The notes under the pieces are model-generated. The model was given only the letters and a program-made list of their open reading frames with translations. It made no database searches and was not told the origin of the DNA. 64,000 bases of DNA from Sphingomonas sp. LC-1 (lineage in GTDB: Bacteria > Pseudomonadota > Alphaproteobacteria > Sphingomonadales > Sphingomonadaceae), in assembly GCF_025371035.1 (NCBI RefSeq), contig NZ_JANZXB010000005.1, forward strand, positions 62,001-126,000, given 5' to 3'. Below are positions 43,382 through 51,753 of this stretch, piece after piece (position 1 is the first letter of the stretch; each line of letters starts with the position of its first letter). Made by a program: the position numbers and the translations under genes.

Positions 43382-44188
43382 TCAGGCAAAAATCTCGGTG
43401 AGCCGATCGACGTCGGGGCCGTCTTTCCAATGACGCAATTCGATGAACAGCGAGGCGCCGACCAGCGTGAACCATGTCAGCATGACGGTCGTCACGATCG
43501 ATTGCAGCAGCTCGACCATGAGCGAGGGCGTCGTGGCAACCCGTACCGCGCCTCCGCCGGTCAGCGCCCCAAAGCTGCCGTAACCCGCCACGGTCGCGGC
43601 ACCGATCACCACCGAAACAACCAGATAGATGGCACATGCCAGCAGGCCGATGCCGAATATCGGCCAACGTGCACCCTGGGTCAGGCTTCGACTCCGACCA
43701 AAAGCGCCGAATACCCCCGTTCGTTCCGCGACGACGGCCGGCAGGCTGACCGACCACATCACGGCCAAGATGATGCCGGGGACCAGCAGAAAGAGCGCGC
43801 CCAGCCATATGCCGAAGAAGAACAGGGTATTGACCGCGAACAAGGGCAATGCGCGACGAGCGCCCAAGGTCAGCACTTCGCCAAGTGTCGCGGGTCGGCC
43901 TTGGTCATGCGCGACCGCTGCATGAACCAGCGCGCCGCTGGCGACGAGCCATAGCAAGCCAACGACGAGACCATAGGTCCCGAACAATAGATAAGCCCCA
44001 TCCTGAAGCTCGCGCGCAAAAGATGCCCTCCCAAGGAGTGCCTGGGTTCCGAATTGCGGCAAGGCGACGAGGACGAAGGTCACGCCCAGCGTAGCCACGG
44101 GATTGGCCTTGATCACATTGATACTGCGTCCGAATACCGCGCCAACCGATAGTCCATGACGCGTTTGCGTGATCGCCTGGCTGGCCAT
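43382..44188 (-). CDS. Polytopic membrane protein, glycerophosphodiesterase-membrane-domain-like
   Basis: 268 residues with a GGGGGA site before the ATG. Five or six membrane helices (about 28-48, 68-95, 118-150, 185-215, 230-255). The pattern GRSINVIKANPVATLGVTF, LLLVPGIILAVMWSVSLPAVV and GAFGRSRSLTQGARWPIFGI resembles the membrane domain found in GdpD/DUF975 families. It is divergent from the DUF4129-MoxR operon with about 190 bp between the starts. Function unknown; it may act with that operon. Confidence 0.75.
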   Translation of the reverse strand: MASQAITQTRHGLSVGAVFGRSINVIKANPVATLGVTFVLVALPQFGTQALLGRASFARELQDGAYLLFGTYGLVVGLLWLVASGALVHAAVAHDQGRPATLGEVLTLGARRALPLFAVNTLFFFGIWLGALFLLVPGIILAVMWSVSLPAVVAERTGVFGAFGRSRSLTQGARWPIFGIGLLACAIYLVVSVVIGAATVAGYGSFGALTGGGAVRVATTPSLMVELLQSIVTTVMLTWFTLVGASLFIELRHWKDGPDVDRLTEIFA

Positions 44189-44379
44189 GTTGCTTCCCCC
44201 CTCAGCATGCTTGCCGAGGATCGTGTCAAGTCGATGCCACTCTGTCCAGCCTGATCGACGACATGTAAAACAGGAATAGCGGATTGGCGTCTGCAATCGG
44301 TCCGGCTACAGTCCGCCACGGGGCATTGCAGCGTGGATGGAGGGGGATCATCGCGGCGACAGCAAAGGACACGGCGGTT

Positions 44380-45051
44380 GTGGCGGATCAACTCGCCGCA
44401 GCGCATGCTCGTCTGCGTGCCGATCCGTCGATCCAGTTCCATTTGACGGCGGCACCCACGCCACCCGAGCCTCCCGGATGGCTGAAGTCGCTGGGGCGTT
44501 GGCTTGTCGACCTTTTCCGGCCGATCGGACGTTTCCTGCGCTGGCTGACGAACCTGATGCCCGATGCCCCTTATGCGCGTATCCTGCTTTGGATTGTGAT
44601 CGTCGCCTTGGCGGCTGCCCTGATCTGGATGGTCGTCGAACGGGTCAGGTTGGGCGAGTGGCGATGGCCGGTCCGGCGGCGGGGGCCCGAAGACATTGCC
44701 GACATGGAAGGCGATCCATGGACGCCTGGCGAAGAACCCGCCCGGGCCTGGCTCAGTGCGGCAGACCGGCTCGCCGCAGACGGGCGATTTGCCGAGGCGA
44801 TCCATTATCTGTTGTTTCATTCCATCGACGACATCGGGCGCCGCCGCCCCGCACTGCGACGGCCTTCGCTGACCAGCCGCGAATTGGCGTCGGCTTCGCT
44901 GTTGCCCGTCTCGGTCCGGCCGCTCTTTGCGCGCATTGCGGGACTGGTCGAGCGCAGCCTTTTCGGAGGACGGCCCGTCGAACAGGCCGACTGGGACGCC
45001 GCGCGGGCTGCCTATACCGAACTGGTATTGCCGCAACGGTGGCGCGCATGA
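44380..45051 (+). CDS. DUF4129-domain membrane protein
   Basis: 223 residues from a GTG with AAAGGA upstream; the frame is open to TTG codons at 44326 and 44284, so the start is uncertain. After an amphipathic N-terminus (ADQLAAAHARLRADPSIQF) there is one membrane helix (about 68-88) and a C-terminal DUF4129 domain (about 115-220; AEAIHYLLFHSIDDIG, LTSRELASA, RSLFGGRPVEQADWDAARAAY). It is the first gene of a coupled membrane operon and overlaps the next gene by ATGA. DUF4129 has no known activity. Confidence 0.75.
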   Translation: MADQLAAAHARLRADPSIQFHLTAAPTPPEPPGWLKSLGRWLVDLFRPIGRFLRWLTNLMPDAPYARILLWIVIVALAAALIWMVVERVRLGEWRWPVRRRGPEDIADMEGDPWTPGEEPARAWLSAADRLAADGRFAEAIHYLLFHSIDDIGRRRPALRRPSLTSRELASASLLPVSVRPLFARIAGLVERSLFGGRPVEQADWDAARAAYTELVLPQRWRA

Positions 45052-46277
45052 GCGGGCGGATTTTGCGCCGCCATTCCCGCAGCGGGGAGAAAGCGGCCGA
45101 GCATTTGTTTGCGCCGCTGACGGTGACACTGCTGCTGGTCATCGGCATTCTGGGCTTTGCCGGGTCGATGCTGCTGGGGGCCTATGCCCCGGATTTGCGA
45201 TCCGGGCAGAACGGCGGAACCCACGCCCTGTCCAACGCCGCAACCGGCTTCGCCGGGATTTTCGGCCTGGCCGAGGCGACCGGCCACAAGCCGCGGATCA
45301 TTCGGGCGGAAGGTGGATGGATGACGGACGACCTCGTCGTCGCCACGCCCGATCACGGTCACGTGGACATGACCAAATTCATGATGGCCCGGCATGGCCG
45401 AGCGACCCTGATCGTCCTCCCCAAATGGGCGACGCAAGCCGATGACGAGGTCAAAGGCTGGGTCGATGCCAGCGGCCTGCTGCCAAGGTCCGATCCGGCC
45501 AGTATCCTGGCACCGGCAACCGACATCACCGTGACCCGGCGTCGGAGCCGGGGGCGGGCGCTCCACGCGGTACGATGGGCGCCGGCGTCGATGAATGTCG
45601 CTGCCCCGCGCCCGCTCCAGGTCATGTCGTCGGCGGCCTTGACGCCCCTCGTGACCTACGATGCCGGGGGGATCGTGCTGGGGAAGGTGAAGGACCAGAA
45701 TGTCTATATTCTCGCCGATCCCGATCTGCTCAACAATCACGGCATTCGGACGCTCGATCGGGCGCGGGCTGCGCTCGACCTGTTCGACTTCGTCGCGGAC
45801 AACGGCTCAACGGGTGTAGCGTTCGACGTGACGTTGAACGGCCTGGGCCGTGGGCGAACCCCGTTGAAACTCGCCGTCGAGCCGCCCTTCCTGGCGATGA
45901 CACTGGCCCTGGTCGTCGCGCTGGCGCTCATCGGGTGGCAGGCCCTGTTCCGCTTCGGATCGGCACGGCACGCCGATCGGGCCATCGCTTTCGGCAAGAC
46001 GGCGCTGATCGACAACAGCGCGATGATCGTCCGCAAGGCGGGTCGAGAGGGCGGGCTGGGTTCGCGATACGCCGCGCTGGTCCGCGAGAGGGCAAGGGCG
46101 ATCTTCGGGGTGCCGGCACGACTGACCGACGAGGAGGCGGATCGCTATCTCGATCGCCTGCCGGGATCGACGACGTTCACGACCCTCGCCGCAGAGGCGA
46201 CGCGGGCCCGGCACCGCGACGACATGCTCGCCGGCGCGCAGGCGCTGCACCAATGGCAACAGGAGAAGACACGGTGA
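45048..46277 (+). CDS. DUF4350-domain membrane protein
   Basis: 409 residues. There are two membrane helices (about 26-47 and 283-303). The part between holds a DUF4350/GATase-like fold: [19 protein letters not shown], a middle region with [10 protein letters not shown], and [15 protein letters not shown]. The cytoplasmic tail (about 310-409) is helical. The usual partner of DUF4129, MoxR and DUF58 proteins. The start overlaps the previous stop (ATGA), and its own stop overlaps the next start (GTGA). Confidence 0.85.
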   Translation: MSGRILRRHSRSGEKAAEHLFAPLTVTLLLVIGILGFAGSMLLGAYAPDLRSGQNGGTHALSNAATGFAGIFGLAEATGHKPRIIRAEGGWMTDDLVVATPDHGHVDMTKFMMARHGRATLIVLPKWATQADDEVKGWVDASGLLPRSDPASILAPATDITVTRRRSRGRALHAVRWAPASMNVAAPRPLQVMSSAALTPLVTYDAGGIVLGKVKDQNVYILADPDLLNNHGIRTLDRARAALDLFDFVADNGSTGVAFDVTLNGLGRGRTPLKLAVEPPFLAMTLALVVALALIGWQALFRFGSARHADRAIAFGKTALIDNSAMIVRKAGREGGLGSRYAALVRERARAIFGVPARLTDEEADRYLDRLPGSTTFTTLAAEATRARHRDDMLAGAQALHQWQQEKTR

Positions 46278-47230
46278 CGGTGGAAGAGGTTCAGGCGCTG
46301 GGGCAGGCGATCCGTGCCGAGATCGGCAAGGCGGTGGTCGGCCATGACGCCACCATCGACCTGCTGCTGGTCGCATTGTTCGCCGGGGGACATGTCCTGC
46401 TGGAAGGGCCGCCGGGCACCGCCAAGACGCTGCTGGCGCATAGTTTCGCGCAGACCTTGGGGCTGGGGTTCGGGCGCATCCAGTTCACGCCGGATCTGAT
46501 GCCGGGGGACATCATCGGCGCCAATCTGTTCAACTTCCAAAGCTCGACATTTACGCTGACCCGTGGGCCGATCTTCACCGAATTGCTGTTGGCCGACGAG
46601 ATCAACCGCACCTCGCCAAAGACCCAAGCCGCCTTGCTGGAAGCGATGCAGGAGCGCACCGTGACCATCGATGGCGAGAGCCTGGCGCTGAGCCGCCGTT
46701 TTACCGTGGTCGCCACCCAGAACCCGATCGAGCAGCAGGGCGTCTATCCGCTGCCCGAGGCGCAGCTCGACCGTTTCCTGTTCAAGCAGATCGTGCCCTA
46801 TCCCACGTCCGATGAAGAGCGCCGGATCGTCGCGTGCCACGGCGCCCGCCAAGCCGCCATGTCGCCCGCTGAATGGGGAGTCGAGGCCAAGGCCGACGCG
46901 GCGACGATCGACGCGGCGGTGGAAACCGTTGCTGGTGTCCGGCTGGTCGATGAGGTGATCGATTATATCGTCGCGCTGATCCGCGGAACGCGCGGCGTGG
47001 CGGATCTGGAGAGCGGTGCCTCGCCGCGTGCGGGTGCGATGCTGGCGGGAGCGGCGCGGGCGCGGGCCGCACTCGACGGACGCGATTTCGTCATTCCGGA
47101 CGATGTGAAGACGCTGGCACCCGCGCTGCTCCGTCATCGCTTGATCCTGTCACCGGCGGCCGAGATTGGCGGGCGCGCGATCGAGGATGTCGTCGCGCAG
47201 ATCATGGAGACGATCGAGGCGCCGCGTTGA
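46274..47230 (+). CDS. MoxR-family AAA+ ATPase
   Basis: 318 residues from a GTG start with AGGAGAAG upstream. Walker A GPPGTAKT with K51, Walker B LLLADEIN with D108-E109, sensor 1 [12 protein letters not shown], and LPEAQLDRF. MoxR enzymes act as chaperones that load cofactors or assemble complexes with VWA-domain proteins. The DUF58 protein in the next gene is the standard partner. GTGA overlap with the previous gene and TTGA overlap with the next. Confidence 0.95.
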   Translation: MTVEEVQALGQAIRAEIGKAVVGHDATIDLLLVALFAGGHVLLEGPPGTAKTLLAHSFAQTLGLGFGRIQFTPDLMPGDIIGANLFNFQSSTFTLTRGPIFTELLLADEINRTSPKTQAALLEAMQERTVTIDGESLALSRRFTVVATQNPIEQQGVYPLPEAQLDRFLFKQIVPYPTSDEERRIVACHGARQAAMSPAEWGVEAKADAATIDAAVETVAGVRLVDEVIDYIVALIRGTRGVADLESGASPRAGAMLAGAARARAALDGRDFVIPDDVKTLAPALLRHRLILSPAAEIGGRAIEDVVAQIMETIEAPR

Positions 47231-48537
47231 TCTATCCCACCCGCATGGCGGTACTGGCGGCGGTGATCGGGGCTCCCATCACGTTGCTGGTTGCCGTGCT
47301 GTTTCCGACGACCTGGTTTGCGGGGCTTGGCTGGCCCGGCGCGGTGCTCGTACTTGTCTTGGCGGATGCATGGCTTGGCCGTGCAGCCGCGGACGCCCGC
47401 CTGGCGTTGCCCGGTTCGGCATCGGTCGGCGTTCCACTGACGATCACGGCGGCGGTGACGATCGTCGGCCCGTCTGTGCGAAGGACGGCGCAACTGGCCC
47501 TGTCGAACGATCCTTTGATAGCCCTTGCCGACGATACTCCGGTCAGCCTCATGATCGAAGACGGCAGGGCGAATGCGGCGATCATGATCATACCCCGGCG
47601 GCGGGGCACGGCACGGTTCGATACGATATGGCTACGCTGGGCCGGACCGCTGGGACTGGTATGGCGGCAAAAGCGGATCGATGACGAACGTCTGCTGCCG
47701 ATCCTTCCCGATGTGGAGACGGTGCGAGAACGAGGCGCGGAGGTGTTTCGGCGTCATGCGGTCCAGGGGCTACTCGCTCAGAGCGATCGGGGGGACGGCA
47801 CCGATTTCGACGCATTGGTCGAGTTTAGAACCGGCATGGACCGACGTGCGATCGACTGGAAACAGTCGGCACGCCACCGCAAGCTCTACGCCAAGGAATA
47901 TCGCACCGAGCGCAACAGCCAGATCGTGTTCGTGATCGATGCGGGGCGGCAAATGTCCGAACCCGTCGGCGGCATCCCGCGCATCGACCGTGCCATTTCG
48001 GCGGCGCTGCTGACCGGTTGGCTGGCCCTCAAGCTTGGCGACCGTGTCGCGCTCCACGCCTTCGACTCTTGCCCACGCGTCGGCAGCGGCTTTATCGGTG
48101 GTGCAAAAGCCTTTCCCCAGCTTCAGCATCTGGCGGCGCAGATCGACTATAGCGGGGACGAATCCAATTACACCTTCGCCCTGACAACGCTGGCCGGACG
48201 GCTGACGCGGCGATCCATGATCGTGCTGTTCACCGAATTCACCGACGCGACCTCCGCCGATTTCCTGGTCCGCGCTGTGGCCCGCCTGCTTAAGACGCAT
48301 CTGGTGCTGGTCGTCGTCCTGCGTGACGACGAACTGGAAGCTTTTGTCGATGCGGCGCCGGTCACGCCCGCCGATGTGACGCGTGCCGTCACCGCGGGAG
48401 CATTGCTTCGCGATCGGCGGCTGGTGCTGCTGCGCCTTCGGCACCTGGGGGTGCATGTCATCGAAAGCCCCCATGATCAGGTGGCCGAGCGACTGGTCGA
48501 AGGCTATGTCGATCTCAAACGCAGGAGCCTGTTGTGA
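47227..48537 (+). CDS. DUF58-domain protein, VWA-like partner of MoxR
   Basis: 436 residues from a TTG overlapping the MoxR stop (TTGA); an ATG at 47245 is an alternative. Two N-terminal membrane helices (about 8-27 and 32-48) precede a beta-sandwich region and the DUF58 core (about 195-280; [21 protein letters not shown]). A VWA-like fold follows, where the metal motif reads DAGRQM instead of DxSxS, so metal binding is probably lost or weak. Typical partner of MoxR in envelope or stress functions. It overlaps the next gene by GTGA. Confidence 0.85.
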   Translation: MIYPTRMAVLAAVIGAPITLLVAVLFPTTWFAGLGWPGAVLVLVLADAWLGRAAADARLALPGSASVGVPLTITAAVTIVGPSVRRTAQLALSNDPLIALADDTPVSLMIEDGRANAAIMIIPRRRGTARFDTIWLRWAGPLGLVWRQKRIDDERLLPILPDVETVRERGAEVFRRHAVQGLLAQSDRGDGTDFDALVEFRTGMDRRAIDWKQSARHRKLYAKEYRTERNSQIVFVIDAGRQMSEPVGGIPRIDRAISAALLTGWLALKLGDRVALHAFDSCPRVGSGFIGGAKAFPQLQHLAAQIDYSGDESNYTFALTTLAGRLTRRSMIVLFTEFTDATSADFLVRAVARLLKTHLVLVVVLRDDELEAFVDAAPVTPADVTRAVTAGALLRDRRLVLLRLRHLGVHVIESPHDQVAERLVEGYVDLKRRSLL

Positions 48538-49556
48538 GTGCGTTCGTCGATGCCGCCCCGCCGCTGGTCAATGCCAGCCGCTTTCGCGCGGCGCATGAGG
48601 CCGACTGGACACGGTTGGATATGCTGCTTCGACGGATCGAAAAGCGATCCGTCCGGGTTTTGTCCGAGGATGATCTGCTCGCGTTGCCCTTGCTGTATCG
48701 TATCACCCTGTCATCGCTGTCGGTCGCGCGCGAAACGTCTCTCGACCGAGCGTTGATCGCCTATCTCGAGCAGCTTTGCGCGCGCGCCTATTTCCAGCTT
48801 TACGGCGTATCGGACTCGCCATGGCACGATCTGGCGCGTTTTTTCACGCAGGGTTGGCCGAAAGCGGTCGCATCGCTTTGGCGCGAGACGCTGGTGATGG
48901 CCTTCCTGACCTTGGCGGGCGCGCTCGCCGCCTATGCGCTGGTTCGCGCCGATCCAAGCTGGTTCTATGGGTTCATTCCGGAAGCGCTGGCCGGGGGACG
49001 CGATCCCGGCGCTTCGGCGGCGACGCTGCGGCAGAGCTTGTACGGCAGTCAGGAGAGCGGACTGGGCATTTTCGCCAGCTTCCTGTTCGGCCATAACGCC
49101 CAGATCGCGATCTTCGCGTTCGCGCTGGGCTTTGCCTTTGTCGTGCCGACCGCGCTGCTGGTTCTCTATAACGGGCTGACGCTGGGCGCGATGATCGCCG
49201 TGTTTGCGGACAAGGGGCTAAGCCCGAACTTCTTGGCATGGCTGGCGATCCACGGGACCACGGAGTTGTTCGCGATCATGATCTCCGGAGCGGCCGGGAT
49301 GCGGATCGGCACCGCGATCGCCTTTCCGGGACGACGCACCCGCATGGACGCGCTGGTCGTGGCGGGCCGGACATCCGCCATCGCCGTCATGGGCGTCGTG
49401 CTGATGCTGGCGGTCGCGGCGATCCTGGAAGGGATTGGTCGGCAGGTGGTGACGAGCGATGGTTTGCGGGTCGGTATCGGCCTGGCCGCACTGGGGGCTT
49501 GGCTGGTCTATTATTACGGCATCGGGAGGCGGCATGCGCTTCGCTCGCCGGAGTAA
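48534..49556 (+). CDS. Stage II sporulation protein M (SpoIIM)-family membrane protein
   Basis: 340 residues from a GTG start behind GCAGGAGCC. The first 110 residues are helical and cytoplasmic (LDMLLRRIEKRSVRVLSEDDL). Five membrane helices follow. The family motif GFAFVVPTALLVLYNGLTLGAMIAVF and AIHGTTELFAIMISGAAG is clear. Despite the name there is no sporulation here: such proteins are regular members of MoxR/DUF58/RDD operons in Gram-negative bacteria. Function unknown. The RDD gene starts inside its 3' end. Confidence 0.85.
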   Translation: MSAFVDAAPPLVNASRFRAAHEADWTRLDMLLRRIEKRSVRVLSEDDLLALPLLYRITLSSLSVARETSLDRALIAYLEQLCARAYFQLYGVSDSPWHDLARFFTQGWPKAVASLWRETLVMAFLTLAGALAAYALVRADPSWFYGFIPEALAGGRDPGASAATLRQSLYGSQESGLGIFASFLFGHNAQIAIFAFALGFAFVVPTALLVLYNGLTLGAMIAVFADKGLSPNFLAWLAIHGTTELFAIMISGAAGMRIGTAIAFPGRRTRMDALVVAGRTSAIAVMGVVLMLAVAAILEGIGRQVVTSDGLRVGIGLAALGAWLVYYYGIGRRHALRSPE

Positions 49557-50397
49557 GGCGGCCTTTACCCTGCGACGCGGTTTCGTCACGCCGGAAGGCG
49601 TCGATCTGCAACTGGAACTCGGGAGCGCAGGGGCGCGGGCCGCCGCATTTCTGATCGACATCGTCCTGATGCTTGTCGTGCTGATCGTGGCGACGATCGC
49701 CTTGTTCGCCTTCGGTCTGGCGACCCGTGCCGATCTTGCCGCCATATTGTGGCTGATCGGTGCGTTCTGCCTGCGCAACGGCTGGTTCGTGCTGTTCGAG
49801 ATGAGTGGTCGCGGCGCCACGCCGGGCAAGCGCCTGATGGGTTTGCGGGTCATCGCTCGTGATGGCGCGCGATTGACCGGAGGCGCGGTGCTCGCGCGCA
49901 ACGCGATGCGCGAGATCGAGGTGTTCCTGCCGCTATCCTTTCTGGCGCAGCAGACGGCGACGGGCACGGCGGACGCGTTCCTGACCATCTTCGCATTGTC
50001 ATGGACGGGTATCTTCCTGCTATTCCCTTTGTTCAATCGAGAGCGGCTGCGGATCGGCGACATGGTGGCCGGCACCTGGGTGGTTCAGACGGTCAAGCAG
50101 AACCTTGCCGCAGACCTGACCGTGAGCGCGGATCGCCCGCGGCGTGTATTTTCAGACGCCGCGCTTGCGCTGTACGGCGTATATGAGTTGCATGCGCTGG
50201 AGGATGTGATCCGGAACGGTGATGCCCTGTCCCGCAACACGGTGGCGGCAACGATCCGACGCAAGGCGGGGCTGGCCGATGATGGCGACGACGACGGATT
50301 TCTTGCCGACTATTACGCGGCTCTGTGCGTGCGCTTGGAAGGGGGACTGCTGATCGGTCGCCGCCAACTCGACAAATCGGGTGCCATGGCAGGCTAG
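49534..50397 (+). CDS. RDD-family membrane protein
   Basis: 287 residues with GGGAGG before the ATG, overlapping the SpoIIM gene by 23 bases. The RDD motif is at about 31-50 (GARAAAFLIDIVLMLV), followed by two more membrane helices (about 72-92 and 145-165) and the conserved GATPGKRLMGLRVIARDGARLT. The C-terminal 110 residues are soluble and conserved in operons of this type. Last gene of the DUF4129-to-RDD operon. Function unknown. Confidence 0.85.
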   Translation: MRFARRSKAAFTLRRGFVTPEGVDLQLELGSAGARAAAFLIDIVLMLVVLIVATIALFAFGLATRADLAAILWLIGAFCLRNGWFVLFEMSGRGATPGKRLMGLRVIARDGARLTGGAVLARNAMREIEVFLPLSFLAQQTATGTADAFLTIFALSWTGIFLLFPLFNRERLRIGDMVAGTWVVQTVKQNLAADLTVSADRPRRVFSDAALALYGVYELHALEDVIRNGDALSRNTVAATIRRKAGLADDGDDDGFLADYYAALCVRLEGGLLIGRRQLDKSGAMAG

Positions 50398-50437
50398 GGC
50401 GGGTCGCGGCCATTTGCGAACCGCCCTGTCTATCGCA

Positions 50438-51553
50438 TCACCGAGTCCAGATGCCGGGGACGCTATCGATGGCATGAGCGATCGCTTCGGCGATGGCGCG
50501 GTCGTCCTTGGCGTCGGGATGCGCGTCGCATCCCTGGAAGGACAGGCCGTTCACGGGAACGAAACGGACCCGTTTTTCTCCGCTGTCGCTCAGTCGCTGG
50601 ACGACCTTGGAGACTTCTTGCGCAATTTCGCCATCAGCCAGATCGGTCGCCCAAAGGATAAAATAGGCGTTCGGATTCTTCTGGCGGAGCGTCTGCACGA
50701 ACGCGACATACCGCCCTTCGAAATCCCGATGGAGCGCCTCGCGATCGGGCCAGCGTTCCCCAGTCTTCAGCGGTGTTGAAAAATCGTTGGTGCCCAGAGC
50801 GATGACGATGATCTGCGGATGCCAATCCGGCCGTGCTGCCAAGATTTGGGAGTTTAGCAGGGCAAAGGGATAGGCTTGAGGCAGCGTCGGGGCGGCGAAG
50901 CCTCCATAGTTGCGGACGACACCGCGCCCCGAGATCGCATTGACCTGATAATCGGCGTCATAATGCGCTGCGGTGACGCCAGCCAGTCCGAGCAACGTAT
51001 TGGTCGTCTGCCAGATGGCATCCTGGCTGCACACTCGCGTCGACGACGTGTTTCCATAACCGACCGTGTGCGAATCCCCGATGAACTCGATCTGCCGCAT
51101 TCGTGGCTGCGGGGCGGGGAGGGGCGTCGTACCCCGTGGCGCGAATATGCCATGGAATGCGGTCGGACCGGCTTGGCTCTCGCTTACCACATCGACGCGG
51201 ATGCGATGCTTGCCGGGCCCATGGGCGGCCACGCGATAAACGCCCGGAGTGGGACGGACGAGCGAAAGGGGCGCGTCGCCATCGACCCTGATCCGAAGCG
51301 AGACGGCCCCTGCTCCGATACTGAGGTCTACGGCCGGACCGCGAAAAGCCGCTTCCCAATAGGTACCGGGCCATTGCCGGACATAGCCCTTTAAATGGAC
51401 CACGCGTCCGCCGACGTGGAGAGGCAACGGCCTCCCGGTCGACGCCCGCGCGCCCAAGGAACGGATCACTTGTGACGAGCCCGTTCGAGCGGGAAGCACG
51501 TAAGGCGACGCCGTGAGCAGCAACAGGGCGGCGGGGATGAAGGCGCGAAGCAT
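50438..51553 (-). CDS. SGNH/GDSL hydrolase, carbohydrate-esterase family 2-like
   Basis: 371 residues from the ATG behind CAGGAGAGACG. Signal peptide MLRAFIPAALLLLTASPYV. An N-terminal jelly-roll domain (about 40-150) leads into an SGNH domain with nucleophile S161 (EFIGDSHTVGYGN), an oxyanion Gly and Asn (GRGVVRNYGG, ALGTNDFS), and the D343/H345 pair (CDAHPDAKDD). The two-domain order is that of CE2 acetyl esterases, which remove acetyl groups from xylan or other glycans. It is divergent from the GH3 gene; both are secreted and may act on the same polymer. Confidence 0.85.
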   Translation of the reverse strand: MLRAFIPAALLLLTASPYVLPARTGSSQVIRSLGARASTGRPLPLHVGGRVVHLKGYVRQWPGTYWEAAFRGPAVDLSIGAGAVSLRIRVDGDAPLSLVRPTPGVYRVAAHGPGKHRIRVDVVSESQAGPTAFHGIFAPRGTTPLPAPQPRMRQIEFIGDSHTVGYGNTSSTRVCSQDAIWQTTNTLLGLAGVTAAHYDADYQVNAISGRGVVRNYGGFAAPTLPQAYPFALLNSQILAARPDWHPQIIVIALGTNDFSTPLKTGERWPDREALHRDFEGRYVAFVQTLRQKNPNAYFILWATDLADGEIAQEVSKVVQRLSDSGEKRVRFVPVNGLSFQGCDAHPDAKDDRAIAEAIAHAIDSVPGIWTR

Positions 51554-51753
51554 CGTCTCTCCTGGTCGGGGCGGCAAATGCCCTATCGCGGAATGGGATA
51601 GCTAGCTTGCTCGTGAACCGGCGCAACGAAAAAGCGTCTCGCCAATGGGCGATCATACGGGACAAGTCCGGCCTTGCGAATTCGGATAAGTGTTATTGAC
51701 AGTTTCGTCATGAAACCGGCACGGCTGGGAAAACGAACAGGAGAGATGTGACG

